Assembly (NCBI RefSeq): GCF_000420705.1
Contig: NZ_ATVL01000007.1
Span: 434,001 to 498,000 of the forward strand
Length of the DNA stretch: 64,000 nt
Origin: Hymenobacter norwichensis DSM 15439
Lineage (GTDB): Bacteria > Bacteroidota > Bacteroidia > Cytophagales > Hymenobacteraceae
Reading direction: 5' to 3'
The notes below the pieces were generated by a model. The model was given only the letters and a program-made list of their open reading frames with translations. It ran no database searches and was not told the DNA's origin. Shown here piece by piece: positions 63,597 through 64,000 of this stretch. The translations under genes and the position numbers were made by a program. The stretch's first letter is position 1. Each line of letters begins with the position of its first letter.

Positions 63597-63615
63597 CTAT
63601 CTAGGGTCAGCTTAC

Positions 63616-64000
<385 letters not shown>

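Overview
The window comes from a Bacteroidota chromosome, most likely a Hymenobacter-like member of the Cytophagales (inference). The signs are the TAnnTTTG type of -7 promoter box, a SusC/SusD outer-membrane pair, a large secreted protein with a type IX secretion type B C-terminal domain, a short LeuA, and a base composition that is GC-rich for the phylum. No tRNA, rRNA, prophage, insertion sequence or CRISPR array was seen. The first gene is cut by the left edge and lysS by the right edge.

Layout. 1-7.6 kb: an envelope protein fragment, a DnaQ/GIY-YIG fusion nuclease, a four-helix-bundle stress protein, a WxcM-like cupin coupled to a FemAB/GNAT-like acyltransferase, and an AI-2E family transporter. 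7.8-12.8 kb: parE and parC, both subunits of topoisomerase IV. 12.8-15 kb: two TPR proteins. 15.1-18.7 kb: thrS-infC-rpmI-rplT. Here infC seems to start at an AUA codon behind a leader with two long hairpins. 19-21.9 kb: a T9SS-exported fibronectin-type protein. 22-29.2 kb: fabD, a polytopic membrane protein, folK with an alpha/beta hydrolase, a long-chain polyprenyl diphosphate synthase, small hypotheticals and a cytochrome P450. 29.2-32.4 kb: a three-gene operon of outer-membrane barrel, PBP-like periplasmic protein and a histidine-kinase-like protein whose H-box histidine is replaced by Asp. 33-35.6 kb: an ABC exporter, an RraB-like protein and an ABM monooxygenase. 35.7-42.7 kb: susD and susC, divergent from a secreted M28 peptidase.

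45.1-58.4 kb holds the full branched-chain amino acid set in one direction: leuA-leuC-leuD-leuB, ilvE, ilvD-ilvB, ilvN, ilvC and ilvA, with a methyltransferase gene between ilvC and ilvA. Threonine deaminase, acetolactate synthase, ketoacid reductoisomerase, dihydroxyacid dehydratase and the transaminase together make isoleucine and valine, and the leu genes extend the valine precursor to leucine. Four of the gaps between these genes, and one gap just upstream of the cluster, carry a family of long interspersed palindromic repeats that fall into two subfamilies.

58.5-64 kb: lipoproteins, a Tat-exported dienelactone hydrolase-like protein, a glycosyltransferase-like protein, a cupin, a Kazal-type lipoprotein, two YtxH proteins (one fused to a CsbD-like domain) and the 3' part of lysS. 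Between the second ytxH gene and lysS lies the most unusual element: two tandem, diverged copies of a roughly 240-nt non-coding unit. Each has matching hairpins with compensatory base changes and ends in its own intrinsic terminator. They look like a pair of undescribed paralogous small RNAs.
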